Positions 54,066-62,267 of a DNA stretch of 64,000 nucleotides are shown here, piece after piece. The notes below the pieces were generated by a model. The model was given only the letters and a program-made list of their open reading frames with translations. It did no database searches and was not told the DNA's origin. The first letter of the stretch is position 1. Every line of letters begins with the position of its first letter. Source of the stretch: JALZMG01 sp963844175. Its GTDB lineage: Bacteria > Actinomycetota > Acidimicrobiia > Acidimicrobiales > Ilumatobacteraceae. A program made the position numbers and the translations under genes. Where the stretch lies: assembly GCA_963844175.1 (NCBI GenBank), contig CAWJNE010000003.1, forward strand, positions 1 to 64,000, read 5' to 3'.

Positions 54066-54695
54066 CTAGTCCCCGGCGGCGGCCTTGACGCGGCGGACCT
54101 GGTCGAGTGGCTCGAAGGCGTCGGAGATGGCGCCGAGCTCACCCTCGGGGACCGGACCGCCGGCGGCGAGGACCTCGGCGACGGTGGCGGGGTCCACAGG
54201 CAAGAAGTCGGCCGCCGGTGACGGCACCATCCCCTCGTCGGCGGCGGCGGCAGCCAGTCGGGCCGGCGCCCGCAGCTCGGCCCGCTGTTGGCGCAGCACG
54301 TCGAAGCGCGATCGCGCCTCGATCACCGCTGTCTCGACGCGATCGATCCCCACCTGCCGCTCGGCGAGGCGCGTGTGCAGGACAACGGCGGCGAGCATCA
54401 ACGACACGACCACGGCGACGAGCACCAAGGCGGCGTTGATGGCGAACCGCGGGCGGGCGACGAGGCGCAAGTGCGGGCGCGGCGCGGGCACCGGCGACTG
54501 ACGGGCGGTCGGGGCCCGCCTCGTGGTCCGAGCCGGGGCGGCCGCTCGGCGCGGCGCGGGGGACGTGGCCGTGCCGCGCTGTTTGCGGGCGGTGGTCGGC
54601 CGCCTCGGAGCGGCGTGGCGCGTGGAGCGCACGATGCGCCCGCTCGAGCTGGTCCCGTCGTGTTGCCGGCGGCGGGCCGGCAGCGTGGCCGCCAT
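54066..54695 (-). CDS. ftsL: Cell division protein FtsL-like
   Basis: A 209-residue bitopic protein: a basic Ala/Pro/Arg-rich cytoplasmic part of about 90 residues, one membrane segment (INAALVLVAVVVSLMLAAVV) and a coiled coil (ETAVIEARSRFDVLRQQRAE). Sequence is not diagnostic alone; position between rsmH and ftsI and the topology support the call. The ATG overlaps the rsmH stop by one base. Confidence 0.82.
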   Translation of the reverse strand: MAATLPARRRQHDGTSSSGRIVRSTRHAAPRRPTTARKQRGTATSPAPRRAAAPARTTRRAPTARQSPVPAPRPHLRLVARPRFAINAALVLVAVVVSLMLAAVVLHTRLAERQVGIDRVETAVIEARSRFDVLRQQRAELRAPARLAAAAADEGMVPSPAADFLPVDPATVAEVLAAGGPVPEGELGAISDAFEPLDQVRRVKAAAGD

Positions 54696-55657
54696 CAGCC
54701 GACCTTCTCGGCAACGCGCAGGCGAGCCGACCCGGCTCGACGGTTGGACGCCTGCTCGGCATCGGACGGTCGGCGGGGTGCCCGCACCAATCGGACGGTC
54801 TGCACGGCGCCGCAGACGCAGGGCAGGCCTGGTGGACACTCGCAAGCGCCCGTCGCCCGCCGGAACCGCTCCTTGACGATGCGGTCCTCGCCCGAGTGGT
54901 ACGAGAGCACGGCGATCCGGCCGCCAAGCGCGGTGGCGTCGATCGCCGCATCGATCGCCGTCGGCAGCTGTTCGAGCTCGGCGTTGACCTCGACGCGGAT
55001 CGCCTGGAACGTCCGCTTGGCGGGGTGCCCGCCGCGCCGGCGGGTGGCAGCGGGGATGGCCTCGGTGACGACGGCCGCCAGGTGGCCCGTGGACTCGATC
55101 GGCCGCGACGCCACGATCGCCCGGGCGATCCGGTCGGCGAAGCGCTCGTCGCCGTACTGCCGCAGCACCCGGGCGAGGTGCTCGGCGTCGTAGCCGTTGA
55201 CGACGTCGGCCGCCGACCAGGTCGCCGACTGGTCCATGCGCATGTCGAGCGGTCCGTCCTCGCGGTACGAGAACCCGCGGTCCGGACGATCGAGCTGGGG
55301 TGACGAGACGCCGAGGTCGAACAGGGCACCGCTGACCGCCGGCGTGTGAGGGTCATCGGTCGAGGCAGCGAGCATCGGCAAGTGGTCCTTCAGGAGTTGG
55401 CGGAACTGGTCGAAGCGACCACGGACGGCGTGGAAGCGGCGCTGGAAGGGGGCGAGCCGGGCCACGGCGGCGGCGAGCGCGTCGGGGTCGCGGTCGATCC
55501 CGAGCACGGCGAGGTCGTCGCGACTCTCGAGGAGCGCCTCGCTGTGCCCGCCGCCGCCGAGGGTGGCATCGACCACGACCCCGGCGGGGACGGTCGAGAA
55601 CACGGCCACGATCTCGTCGCGCATGACCGGCTGGTGGGTGAAGGGGGCTTCGCTCAC
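54695..55657 (-). CDS. rsmH: 16S rRNA (cytosine-1402 N4) methyltransferase
   Basis: A 320-residue methyltransferase (MraW). HQPVMRDEIVAVFSTVPAG begins it; the SAM site is VVDATLGGGGHSEALLE, and FDLGVSSPQLDRPDRGFSYR, RVEVNAELEQLPTAI and LSYHSGEDRIVKERFRR are hallmark stretches. The GTG overlaps the mraZ stop as GTGA. Confidence 0.96.
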   Translation of the reverse strand: MSEAPFTHQPVMRDEIVAVFSTVPAGVVVDATLGGGGHSEALLESRDDLAVLGIDRDPDALAAAVARLAPFQRRFHAVRGRFDQFRQLLKDHLPMLAASTDDPHTPAVSGALFDLGVSSPQLDRPDRGFSYREDGPLDMRMDQSATWSAADVVNGYDAEHLARVLRQYGDERFADRIARAIVASRPIESTGHLAAVVTEAIPAATRRRGGHPAKRTFQAIRVEVNAELEQLPTAIDAAIDATALGGRIAVLSYHSGEDRIVKERFRRATGACECPPGLPCVCGAVQTVRLVRAPRRPSDAEQASNRRAGSARLRVAEKVG

Positions 55658-56070
55658 TCGGCCCCCCCGGCCAGCTCGCCGCGGCCTTCGGCGGCCATCC
55701 GCTCGTAGAGCTCCTCGGACCACACCTCGGCGCAGTTGAGGTTGCCGGAGACGACGACGCGCGACCCGGTCTGCAGCCGGGCGTACGTCCGCAGCTTGTC
55801 GTCGATCGTGATCCGCCCCTGCTTGTCGACGCCGACCAACGACGCCGATCCGGCGACGGCGCGCTGGCGGGCGCGGGTCATCTCACCGCGGCGCACCTGC
55901 TCGATGACGTCGGCGGCCATCGTCTCGAACTCGCTGCGGGTGAAGATGTTGACGCATCGGTCCTCGCCGTAGACGAGGTAGCAGGAATCGGTCAGGTCCT
56001 GGCGGTACGACGCCGGGAGGGCCAAGCGGCCCTTGTCGTCGAGTTGACGTTCGTGAACCCCGACGAACAT
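55654..56070 (-). CDS. mraZ: Transcriptional regulator MraZ
   Basis: A 138-residue protein with two SpoVT/AbrB-like halves: FVGVHERQLDDKGRLALPAS and, in the second, SLVGVDKQGRITIDDKLRTY. MraZ represses its own division cluster in other bacteria by binding TGGGN repeats. Such repeats are present upstream. ATG 56070 gives the family start; the longer frame runs into the promoter. Confidence 0.95.
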   Translation of the reverse strand: MFVGVHERQLDDKGRLALPASYRQDLTDSCYLVYGEDRCVNIFTRSEFETMAADVIEQVRRGEMTRARQRAVAGSASLVGVDKQGRITIDDKLRTYARLQTGSRVVVSGNLNCAEVWSEELYERMAAEGRGELAGGAE

Positions 56071-56135
56071 CGCGACCGGCCGCACCCTTTCCGCTTGGTC
56101 CCGATCGGCTGCCTCGTCTGGGGACCCGGGAACGT

Positions 56136-56179
56136 CCCCACCGAGCCCCACTCTGCCCCCCAATACCCCCCACTGTCAA
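56136..56179 (-). promoter_or_regulatory. mraZ promoter with MraZ-type operator
   Basis: On the minus strand: TTGACA (56179 to 56174), then CAGAGT (56155 to 56150) 18 bases on. Four TGGGG boxes lie at 56172-56168, 56162-56158, 56150-56146 and 56140-56136, spaced 10, 12 and 10 bases. This matches the TGGGN direct-repeat operator described for MraZ in other bacteria, and it lies over the promoter. Confidence 0.65.
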
Positions 56180-56248
56180 CCTTTCACCCCCTCTACGCGC
56201 CACCAACTCGCCGCCGATCCCCTCCAATCCCCTCAGGTGACGGCACGC

Positions 56249-56291
56249 GGTGAGTGGTGAGGGGACCTGGTCCCCTCACCCCTCAGCTCAC
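56249..56291. repeat. Palindromic repeat, copy 2
   Basis: The same 25-base core as at 31661-31685 (here 56256-56280), in the same orientation, with similar outer arms (GTGAG and CTCAC). On the minus strand it starts at the stop codon of the lipoate-ligase-like gene. The outer arm overlaps that stop (56288-56290). Confidence 0.8.
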
Positions 56292-56938
56292 GGGGCGAGC
56301 GCGGTCGCCAGCGCGGCGGGCAGTGCGGCAGCGACCGCCGGCGCGGCGACGGCGACGGGCGGGAGGGGCCCGGGGCGGCTGCGCAGCAGGTCAGCCAGCC
56401 GGTGCGGTGACCAGGCCGTGTGCACGGCGCACTGGAAGCGGGCCCCCGCCCTCGTCCGGCGCTGGCTGATCCCGACCAGCTTCACGTCGTCGGCCAGCAC
56501 CTCGCCCGGGCCGATCCCGGCGAAGCAGACGTCCGACGACCACGGCCCGGCGACCATCGGCCCGTCGTGGACCGTCACGGCGCCGGCACCCACGGCACCG
56601 AGGGCCGCTGCGACGTGCTCCCCCATCCACACCATCGACCGGGCGACGTCGTCGCCGATCCCCTCGTCGCGCAGCTGCACGGACGGCACGATCACGTCGA
56701 ACCACGTGATGGCGCCCGGCTCGAGGAGCACGGCGCCACCGCCGCTGCGTCGACGGACGACCTCGACACCCGCCGCCGCGCACGCTTCGACGTCGACGAC
56801 CTCGTCGACACGTTGCGCCGAGCCGACGACGAGCGCCGGCCGCTCCACGTCGAACACCCACACCTGCAGTTCGACGGGGTCAGGCAGGGCCAGGGCGTGG
56901 AACGCTCCCGCCGACCCCGACCGCCGCCACGGCGTCAC
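56288..56938 (-). CDS. Lipoate-protein ligase A family protein
   Basis: A 216-residue BPL/LplA-fold protein. EVVRRRSGGGAVLLEPGAIT is the lipoate/adenylate loop and DDVKLVGISQRRTRAGARFQ contains the expected lysine. It may attach lipoate or octanoate to carrier domains; which one is not predictable. The GTG overlaps the HNH gene stop as GTGA. Its stop codon forms part of the palindromic repeat. Confidence 0.82.
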   Translation of the reverse strand: MTPWRRSGSAGAFHALALPDPVELQVWVFDVERPALVVGSAQRVDEVVDVEACAAAGVEVVRRRSGGGAVLLEPGAITWFDVIVPSVQLRDEGIGDDVARSMVWMGEHVAAALGAVGAGAVTVHDGPMVAGPWSSDVCFAGIGPGEVLADDVKLVGISQRRTRAGARFQCAVHTAWSPHRLADLLRSRPGPLPPVAVAAPAVAAALPAALATALAP

Positions 56939-57432
56939 GAGGCGATGGCGAGGTACGGCTTCCAGGCGTCCGGGACCCGGGCCACGCTGACCACCACCCA
57001 CGCCGACGGGCGCGGCGCCCGGCACGGGCGGGCCAGGCGCATGCCGGCCTCGTCGGGCGTGCGGTCCCGCTTGGCCAGGTTGCACGGCCGACACGCCGCG
57101 GCGACGTTCTCCCAGGCGTGCTGCCCGCCGCGCGACCGCGGCAGCACGTGATCGATCGAATCGGCGGTGCGACCGCAGTACTGGCACCGGTAGTCGTCGC
57201 GGGCGAAGACGGCCCGCCGCGACAGCGCCGTGCGCCGCTGGTACGGCACCTTCACCATGTAGCGCAGCCGGACCACGAGCGGGCTGGCGAGCGTGATCGA
57301 CGGCGAGTGCAACTCGGTGCCGTCCTCCTCGATGATGTCGGCCTTGTCGGCCAGCACCAGGCACACGGCTCGCCGCGCCGGTACGACGCTGAGCGGCTCA
57401 TAGCTGGCGTTGAGGACGAGCGCGCTCCGCAT
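56935..57432 (-). CDS. HNH endonuclease family protein
   Basis: A 165-residue protein with a C-terminal HNH site: CQYCGRTADSIDHVLPRSRG then WENVAAACRPCNLAKRDRTP, with two CxxC pairs for zinc. The N-terminal VLNASYEPLSVVPARRAV is typical of a widespread actinobacterial housekeeping-like HNH family of unknown role, not a phage or homing enzyme. It is coupled to the ligase gene. Confidence 0.9.
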   Translation of the reverse strand: MRSALVLNASYEPLSVVPARRAVCLVLADKADIIEEDGTELHSPSITLASPLVVRLRYMVKVPYQRRTALSRRAVFARDDYRCQYCGRTADSIDHVLPRSRGGQHAWENVAAACRPCNLAKRDRTPDEAGMRLARPCRAPRPSAWVVVSVARVPDAWKPYLAIAS

Positions 57433-57454
57433 CCCTATCTCGTGCGTCTCCGCT

Positions 57455-57682
57455 TCACGGCCAGTCCCTGCACCACCGCAGGTAGTTCACCACATCCACC
57501 GCCGACACCGCGGCGTCGGAATCCCCGTACTGCGTCAACTTCCGGAAGCGCAGGTACTCGGCAGGGGGCACGGGCAGGAACGGCCATCGCCGCCACCAGC
57601 CGGACGGGACGAGTCGTCGCCACTGGCGCAGCGCCACCGGCCACAGGCCGGGTCGCCGCAGCACCCCCGCCACGGCCCGCAT
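57455..57682 (-). CDS. Small conserved-looking protein, 75 residues
   Basis: A short basic, Trp-rich protein: RPGLWPVALRQWRRLVPSGW, FLPVPPAEYLRFRKLTQYGD and a C-terminal VVNYLRWCRDW. It resembles small uncharacterised actinobacterial proteins with the same Trp/Arg pattern, from memory. ATG 57682 overlaps the acyl-CoA dehydrogenase stop by one base (GTG 57685 would overlap as GTGA). Its frame is merged with a frame of the dehydrogenase gene, so simple gene finders may miss it. Confidence 0.65.
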   Translation of the reverse strand: MRAVAGVLRRPGLWPVALRQWRRLVPSGWWRRWPFLPVPPAEYLRFRKLTQYGDSDAAVSAVDVVNYLRWCRDWP

Positions 57683-58906
57683 CACGCCGGTGCCTTCGGC
57701 TCCTTGGGCAAGCCGAGCACCATCTCGCCGATGATGTTGCGCTGGATCTGCGACGAGCCGGCGTAGATCGTCCCCGCCCTCGCGTTGAGGAACGTGTCGG
57801 TCCACGATGCCGACGAGTTCGGTGCGCCCGCGTCGTCGGTCTGGAACGCGCTCGACGGTCGCCGGCCGGTCGGAGCGAGCGCCTCGGCGCCGAGGATGTC
57901 CACGGCCAGCTCGGTCACGAGGCGGTGGTACTCGCTCCAGTACAGCTTCGTGATCGCGCCGTCCGGCCCGGGGTGGTGGCCGGCCAGGAAACGGGTCAGC
58001 GTGCGCATCCCGAGGTACCGCATCACCTGGACCTTGCCGTAGCACCACGCCAGGCGCTGGCGGACCAGCGGATCCTGGTCGACGCCGCGTTCCTTGGCCA
58101 GCACGAACAGCCGGTCGAGCTCGGCTTGGTAGCGGATCGGCATCGTGGCCGCCGCCTCGCCGCGCTCGAACCCGAGCAGGCTCATCGCCACCGCCCAGCC
58201 GTTGTTCACGCCACCGACGACCTCGTCCTTCGCGGCACACGGCGTCCGTGTAGAAGACCTCGTTGAACTCGCTCTCCCCGGAGATCATCCGGATCGGGCG
58301 CACCTCCACGCCGGGTTGGCGCATGTCCACGAGCAGGAACGAGATGCCCTTGTGCTTCGGCGCCTCGGGATCCGTGCGCGCCAGCGTGAAGATGTGGTCG
58401 GCGAGATGGCCGGCCGAGGTCCAGATCTTCTGGCCGTTGAGGATCCACTCGTCCCCGTCGAGCGAGGCCCGCAGGGCCAGACCACCGAGATCCGAGCCGG
58501 CGTTCGGCTCGGAGTACCCCTGGCACCAGCGGTCGGCGCCGGACAGGATGCGCGGCAGGTAGTGCGCCTTCTGCTCGTCGGTGCCCCACATCAGCAACGT
58601 GTTGCCGAGCATCTGGATGCCGAACACGTCGTTCGGGCCGCCGGTGGGGACGCCGGCCTTGGCGAACTCCTCGGCGATGATCACCTGCTCGAGCGCCGAG
58701 AGCCCTCCCCCGCCGTACTCGACGGGCCAGCCAGGCGCCAGGTACCCGGCCTCGTACAGCACGCCGCGCCACCACGCGACGAAGTCGCTCAGCTCGGTCC
58801 CCTCCAGCTTCCCGGTGCCGGCCCAGTCGCTCGGCAGCTTCTCGGCCAGGAACGCCTGGACCTTGTCGCGGTAGGCCTCGGCATCTGCGGAGTAGACGGG
58901 GTCCAT
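57682..58906 (-). CDS. Acyl-CoA dehydrogenase, frameshifted
   Basis: The first frame, from ATG 58906, has FVAWWRGVLYEAGYLAPGWP, the signature CQGYSEPNAGSDLGG and ILNGQKIWTSAGHLADHIF, up to EFNEVFYTD near 58240. The second frame carries NNGWAVAMSLLGFERGEAA and the C-terminal ARAGTIYAGSSQIQRNIIGE. A one-base shift near 58235 separates them. Together they make a normal 400-residue enzyme of the FadE type acting on steroid or fatty acyl-CoA. It lies 6 bases after the ROK gene. Confidence 0.87.
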
Positions 58907-58912
58907 CGCCGG

Positions 58913-59812
58913 TCAAGCTACTGGCGCACGATGGGCCAGTTCCCAGCGGGCCAGGCCGGCGGCGCCGACCAGCGGCGCCTCCGTCCCCAGCCGGGACAGC
59001 CCGATGTCCACCCGGTAGCCGCTGCGATCCGTGCCGGCGCGCAGGTGGGTCAGCTTGCTGCGCTGCTCGAGCTCGCGACGAGCGGCGTCGACCACGGGCG
59101 GACCGAGCGCCGCCGGCACCGAGCCGGACAGCACGACCAGGCGCAGGTCGAGCACCGCGACGGCCGAGGCGATCGCTCGACCGATCATCGCGCCCGTCCG
59201 CTCCACGATCGCCGTCGGCGTGCGGCGCAGTGGACGGTCCGTCTCCTGCTCGATCGCCGACGCCGACGCGTAGGCCATCAGGCATCCCTGGGCACCACAA
59301 GGGCACGGGTGGCCCTCGGGCTCGACGACGACGTGGCCCAGCTGGCCCAGGTCGCCGTGCCCGCCGCGCAGCAGGCGGCCGTTGCTGATGACACCGGCCT
59401 CGACGGCGTCGGACACCAGCACGGCCATGACGTTGGCCGACTCCTGGCCCGCACCGATCCAGCGTTCGGCGACGACACGCGCCACACCCACGGTGCCGAG
59501 GACGGTTGGCAGCCCGCTGAGGTCCCGGGCTCGCTCGCGCAGCTCGAAGGACTGCCAGATCGGCAGGTGAAGCGGCGTGACGGTCCCGGCCTGGAGGTCG
59601 ATCGGACCCTCGCAGCTGACGCCGCAGGCGACCGGTGCCTCGACGTCGTCCGGCTTGGCGGCGACCACCCGTCGCACGAGCCGGTGCACCGCCGGCCACA
59701 CGTCACGCATCGGGGTGGCCACCCGGTCGCGCACGGCGATGAGCCCCGTGGCGTCGACGATCCCTGCCGTCAAGCGGTCCTTGGCGACGTCGATCGCCAG
59801 GAAGGTCCGCAC
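58913..59812 (-). CDS. ROK family protein
   Basis: A 299-residue sugar-kinase-fold protein. The zinc motif is HPCPCGAQGCLMAYASASAI and HGDLGQLGHVVVEPEG matches the ROK core. The N-terminal phosphate loop, usually DIGGTK, reads AIDVAKDRLTAGIVD, so ATP binding may be altered. There is no N-terminal HTH, so it is not a repressor. GTG 59812 is chosen; CATACT lies 6 bases upstream. Confidence 0.85.
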   Translation of the reverse strand: MRTFLAIDVAKDRLTAGIVDATGLIAVRDRVATPMRDVWPAVHRLVRRVVAAKPDDVEAPVACGVSCEGPIDLQAGTVTPLHLPIWQSFELRERARDLSGLPTVLGTVGVARVVAERWIGAGQESANVMAVLVSDAVEAGVISNGRLLRGGHGDLGQLGHVVVEPEGHPCPCGAQGCLMAYASASAIEQETDRPLRRTPTAIVERTGAMIGRAIASAVAVLDLRLVVLSGSVPAALGPPVVDAARRELEQRSKLTHLRAGTDRSGYRVDIGLSRLGTEAPLVGAAGLARWELAHRAPVA

Positions 59813-59937
59813 GGTTCGAGTATGGCCGTTGAGGGTGCCTCGATCGCTGCGCTCGTTCCGTGGTGACCGCCAACTCCTGTTGAACGAGCGTGCGACGCCC
59901 GCCGGCACGTCGCGGAGGGCAGTGCCTCCAGCCCGTC

Positions 59938-59943
59938 TACCCT
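59938..59943 (+). promoter_or_regulatory. -10 box of moxR
   Basis: TACCCT, last T 9 bases before the GTG at 59952. It would start the moxR-DUF58-transglutaminase operon as a leaderless message. Confidence 0.45.
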
Positions 59944-59951
59944 TTCAGGCC

Positions 59952-60954
<1,003 letters not shown>

Positions 60955-60957
<3 letters not shown>

Positions 60958-62148
60958 CCGACCCGATCCGGCTGGACGGTCCTCTTCGGTGCCGTCGCCT
61001 GCGTGGTGATCGGCCGGCTCTTCGGGGTCATCGAGCTGTACGTGATGGGTGTCGCACTGGCCGCAGCGATCGTCCTCGCCGTCGTGCTGGTGCTGGTTCG
61101 CCGACCCCGCGTCGAGGTGCACCGGTGGATCCGCCCGTCGGTCCTCACCGCCGGCGACGTCGGTCGCGTCGAGGTGCTCGTCCAGCAGGTCGGCGCCGTC
61201 CGCTCCCCCTCGTTCGAGCTGATCGAGCCGGTCGGCGCCGACCGAACGGCGCGGATGACGGTCGCCCCGCTCGGCCGCGATGCCGAGGTCAGCGCCGGGT
61301 ACCGAGTCCCGACCGAGCGGCGCGGCGTGCTGACGATCGGGCCGCTGCGCGCGGTGCGCCACGACGTGCTCGGCCTGGCCCGCTCCGTGAGCGAGGTCGC
61401 CGGCACGGACGAGGTGCTGGTCTCGCCGCGCGCCCACCTCCTCGAGCTGCCCTCGCTCGGCCAAGGCGTCCTCGGTCGCCACCTGATGGCGCTGGCCCAA
61501 CGACTTGGTCCCGGTGACTTCCACAGCCTGCGCGATTACGTCGACGGCGACGAGCCGCGGACCATCCACTGGCGGGCATCGGCACGATCCGAGCAGCTGA
61601 AGGTCCGCCAGCACAGCGTCGAGGGCGTGCGCCGGTGCCTCGTGCTGCTCGACCAGCACGTGCCGAGCGGCGGTGAGGGGGACGAGGCGTTCGAACGAGC
61701 GGTGACCGCCGCCGCCAGCCTCGTGCACAGTGCCGACCGGGCGGGATTGACGACCCGGTTCGTGACCACCGAGGGCGTCGACCTCCGTGGTCCCGACGTC
61801 GCCCCACAGACGTTGCACCTGCTCGCCCGCATCGCCATCAGCACCGGCGAGTACGTGCCGGTCGAGCGCGACCCCGGAGAGGGTCTCGGGCTGGTCGTCG
61901 TCGTCACGGCCCACGCCTCGTCGGGAGCCTGGGCCTCCCTGGCGCGAGTCGCCGATCCGACGCTGACGACCATCGGTGTCTTCACGATGGATCCGCCGCT
62001 GCGCAGTGGCCCGCTCACCGTCGACGCCCGTTCCGAGGTCGCGTTCCTCGACAGCTGGGAGCTGCTCGCCGGGGTCGGTCGCCTGGACGCGCGGGCCCGC
62101 GATCCGCTGCGCCGGGACCAGCTCAAGGTCGAGGCACTGGCGCGATGA
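60955..62148 (+). CDS. DUF58 domain-containing membrane protein
   Basis: A 397-residue protein. Two hydrophobic segments near residues 8-45 (VLFGAVACVVIGRLFGVIEL and the next), then a beta region, then the DUF58 core DFHSLRDYVDGDEPRTIHWR and SARSEQLKVRQHS. The end of the domain has a von Willebrand A-like fold (CLVLLDQHVPSGGEGDEAFE). The GTG at 60955 follows the MoxR lid directly. It is coupled to the small ORF by ATGA. Confidence 0.9.
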
Positions 62149-62267
62149 CGGTCACTGCGTTCCCCGGCCACGCAGACGTCATGGCGTTTCCCGGCCACGC
62201 AGGCCGGGCGTGGCCGCTCCTCCGCTGGCGCTCCGTCGCTCGCATGATGCGCAGGGTGATGCGATGA
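62145..62267 (+). CDS. Possible 40-residue protein between DUF58 and transglutaminase genes
   Basis: ATG 62145 overlaps the DUF58 stop as ATGA, and its own TGA (62265-62267) overlaps the transglutaminase ATG at 62264 as ATGA. It thus fills the gap exactly in one frame. The peptide has the hexapeptide AFPGHA twice, from a 19-base direct repeat, and a very basic end (RRVMR). It has no known family. The double overlap supports translation, but the repeat and hairpin in the DNA are a rival explanation. Confidence 0.4.
   Translation: MTVTAFPGHADVMAFPGHAGRAWPLLRWRSVARMMRRVMR
62157..62202 (+). repeat. 19-base direct repeat
   Basis: Two copies, 62157-62175 and 62184-62202, differing at one base (GCGTTCCCCGGCCACGCAG and GCGTTTCCCGGCCACGCAG), 27 bases apart. 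In the 40-codon frame both encode AFPGHA. Confidence 0.7.
62193..62215 (+). terminator. Hairpin between DUF58 and transglutaminase genes
   Basis: Perfect arms GGCCACGC and GCGTGGCC around 7 bases. It has no T tract and lies in an operon, so it may be an attenuator or mRNA processing site. Confidence 0.35.

Noticed and set aside
60958..61517. C-terminal extension of MoxR to 61517
   Set aside because: The frame stays open but the sequence beyond 60940 is Arg-rich and overlaps the clear DUF58 gene. A hidden stop near 60945 is more likely.
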